A stretch of 64,000 bases of DNA from Skeletonema tropicum (Eukaryota; Bacillariophyta; Thalassiosirophyceae; Thalassiosirales; Thalassiosiraceae), in NCBI GenBank assembly GCA_037178625.1, contig CM074129.1, forward strand, positions 1,922,001 through 1,986,000, given 5' to 3'. The first letter of the stretch is position 1. Each line of letters begins with the position of its first letter. The notes under the pieces were generated by a model, which made no database searches, had not been told where the DNA came from, and worked only from the letters and a program-made list of their open reading frames with translations. The position numbers were made by a program, and so were the translations under genes. This document shows, in pieces, positions 63,573 through 64,000 of the stretch.

Positions 63573-64000
63573 TTTTTTTTTTAATGATAAATAAGTGATT
63601 AGTTTAGGATGGTATTCAGGAGCTGTTTACTGGGCAAGCTGGATCTGAACTTGCCCATTTTAGGTAATAAGAGGAGTGCAGTCTAGGTATCTCTAGTTCA
63701 GTGGCAAGTCCGCACTCCTCTTGTCACCTGTGCTAGGTGATGGTATGTTCCTCCTCCCTCCTACTCTCAACTGCCTCTCGACAGGTGAGAGTGAGAGTCC
63801 TCACTCAACCTCTGCCACCGCAGAGGTGGGGGAGAGGGGATTACTCCCCACTCCAGGTGTGCCAGTTGGACATCCCCGGCCCATTCTCAATGAGTGGCCG
63901 GATGCGGTGGTGCCTGTCCCTACTCCCTCTGAGCAGGAGGGAGTTTGCCCGGACTAGGGCAAGGGACATGCGTACCCGCACATAGAATATCATCTGGCTA
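63573..64000. other. Flank of the DIRS element, no gene seen
   Basis: Contains an inverted repeat GAGGAGTGC/GCACTCCTC (about 63672-63680 and 63712-63720). A 78-codon ORF at 63721-63957 is rich in Pro/Ser and has no recognised domain. Confidence 0.4.

Noticed and set aside
1..64000. CRISPR arrays, rRNA genes, riboswitches
   Set aside because: No regularly spaced short repeats with unique spacers and no conserved rRNA cores were seen; the only regular array has a 187-bp period.

Overview
The window reads as nuclear DNA of a single-celled eukaryotic alga, most likely a diatom. Host genes carry short GT-AG introns of roughly 85-200 bp, and gene types common in diatoms are present: a myo-inositol-phosphate synthase, MYND and CCCH zinc-finger proteins, an ankyrin protein, a DHYC-type palmitoyltransferase and a very large AAA-ATPase/TPR protein. 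There are no bacterial operons and no CRISPR array. The diatom assignment is inferred from these gene types, not from a marker gene.

Layout. 1-31 kb is gene-bearing: a phosphate-carrier-like gene (partial), a CDK5RAP1-like tRNA methylthiotransferase (one frameshift), an ankyrin protein, a small acidic protein, a DHYC palmitoyltransferase, a large membrane protein, the inositol synthase, a MYND protein and a tandem-CCCH protein. Between these genes lie three copies of a ~1.5-1.7 kb duplicated unit (7.0-8.45, 12.9-14.6 and 18.45-20.0 kb). Each unit carries a MYND-finger gene (one intact, two broken) plus shards of the 5' end of the methylthiotransferase gene; shards of the 5' end of the membrane-protein gene follow two of them. 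A 3.2 kb TTAA-flanked inverted-repeat element and two SINE copies sit in the same tract.

31.4-35.6 kb is a Ty3/gypsy LTR retrotransposon with a 5-bp target duplication and a large internal deletion. 35.8-41.3 kb is gene-free and made of short inverted-repeat elements and palindromes. 41.4-44.1 kb is a three-exon gene that appears to join a DDE-like transposase region to a GIY-YIG-like region. 44.4-48.7 kb is the AAA/TPR gene. 48.7-54.4 kb holds a ~187-bp tandem array and two more terminal-inverted-repeat elements, one with a decayed transposase.

54.6-63.6 kb is a complete-looking DIRS-type retrotransposon (gag, RT/RNase H, tyrosine recombinase) bounded by identical 94-bp inverted repeats. 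The most striking observation is that both long retroelements, from unrelated superfamilies, have gag and pol in one reading frame separated by a single UGA codon, with no AUG near the start of pol. This suggests stop-codon readthrough as a shared expression strategy. Several host genes contain single-base frameshifts inside conserved regions, which may be assembly errors.
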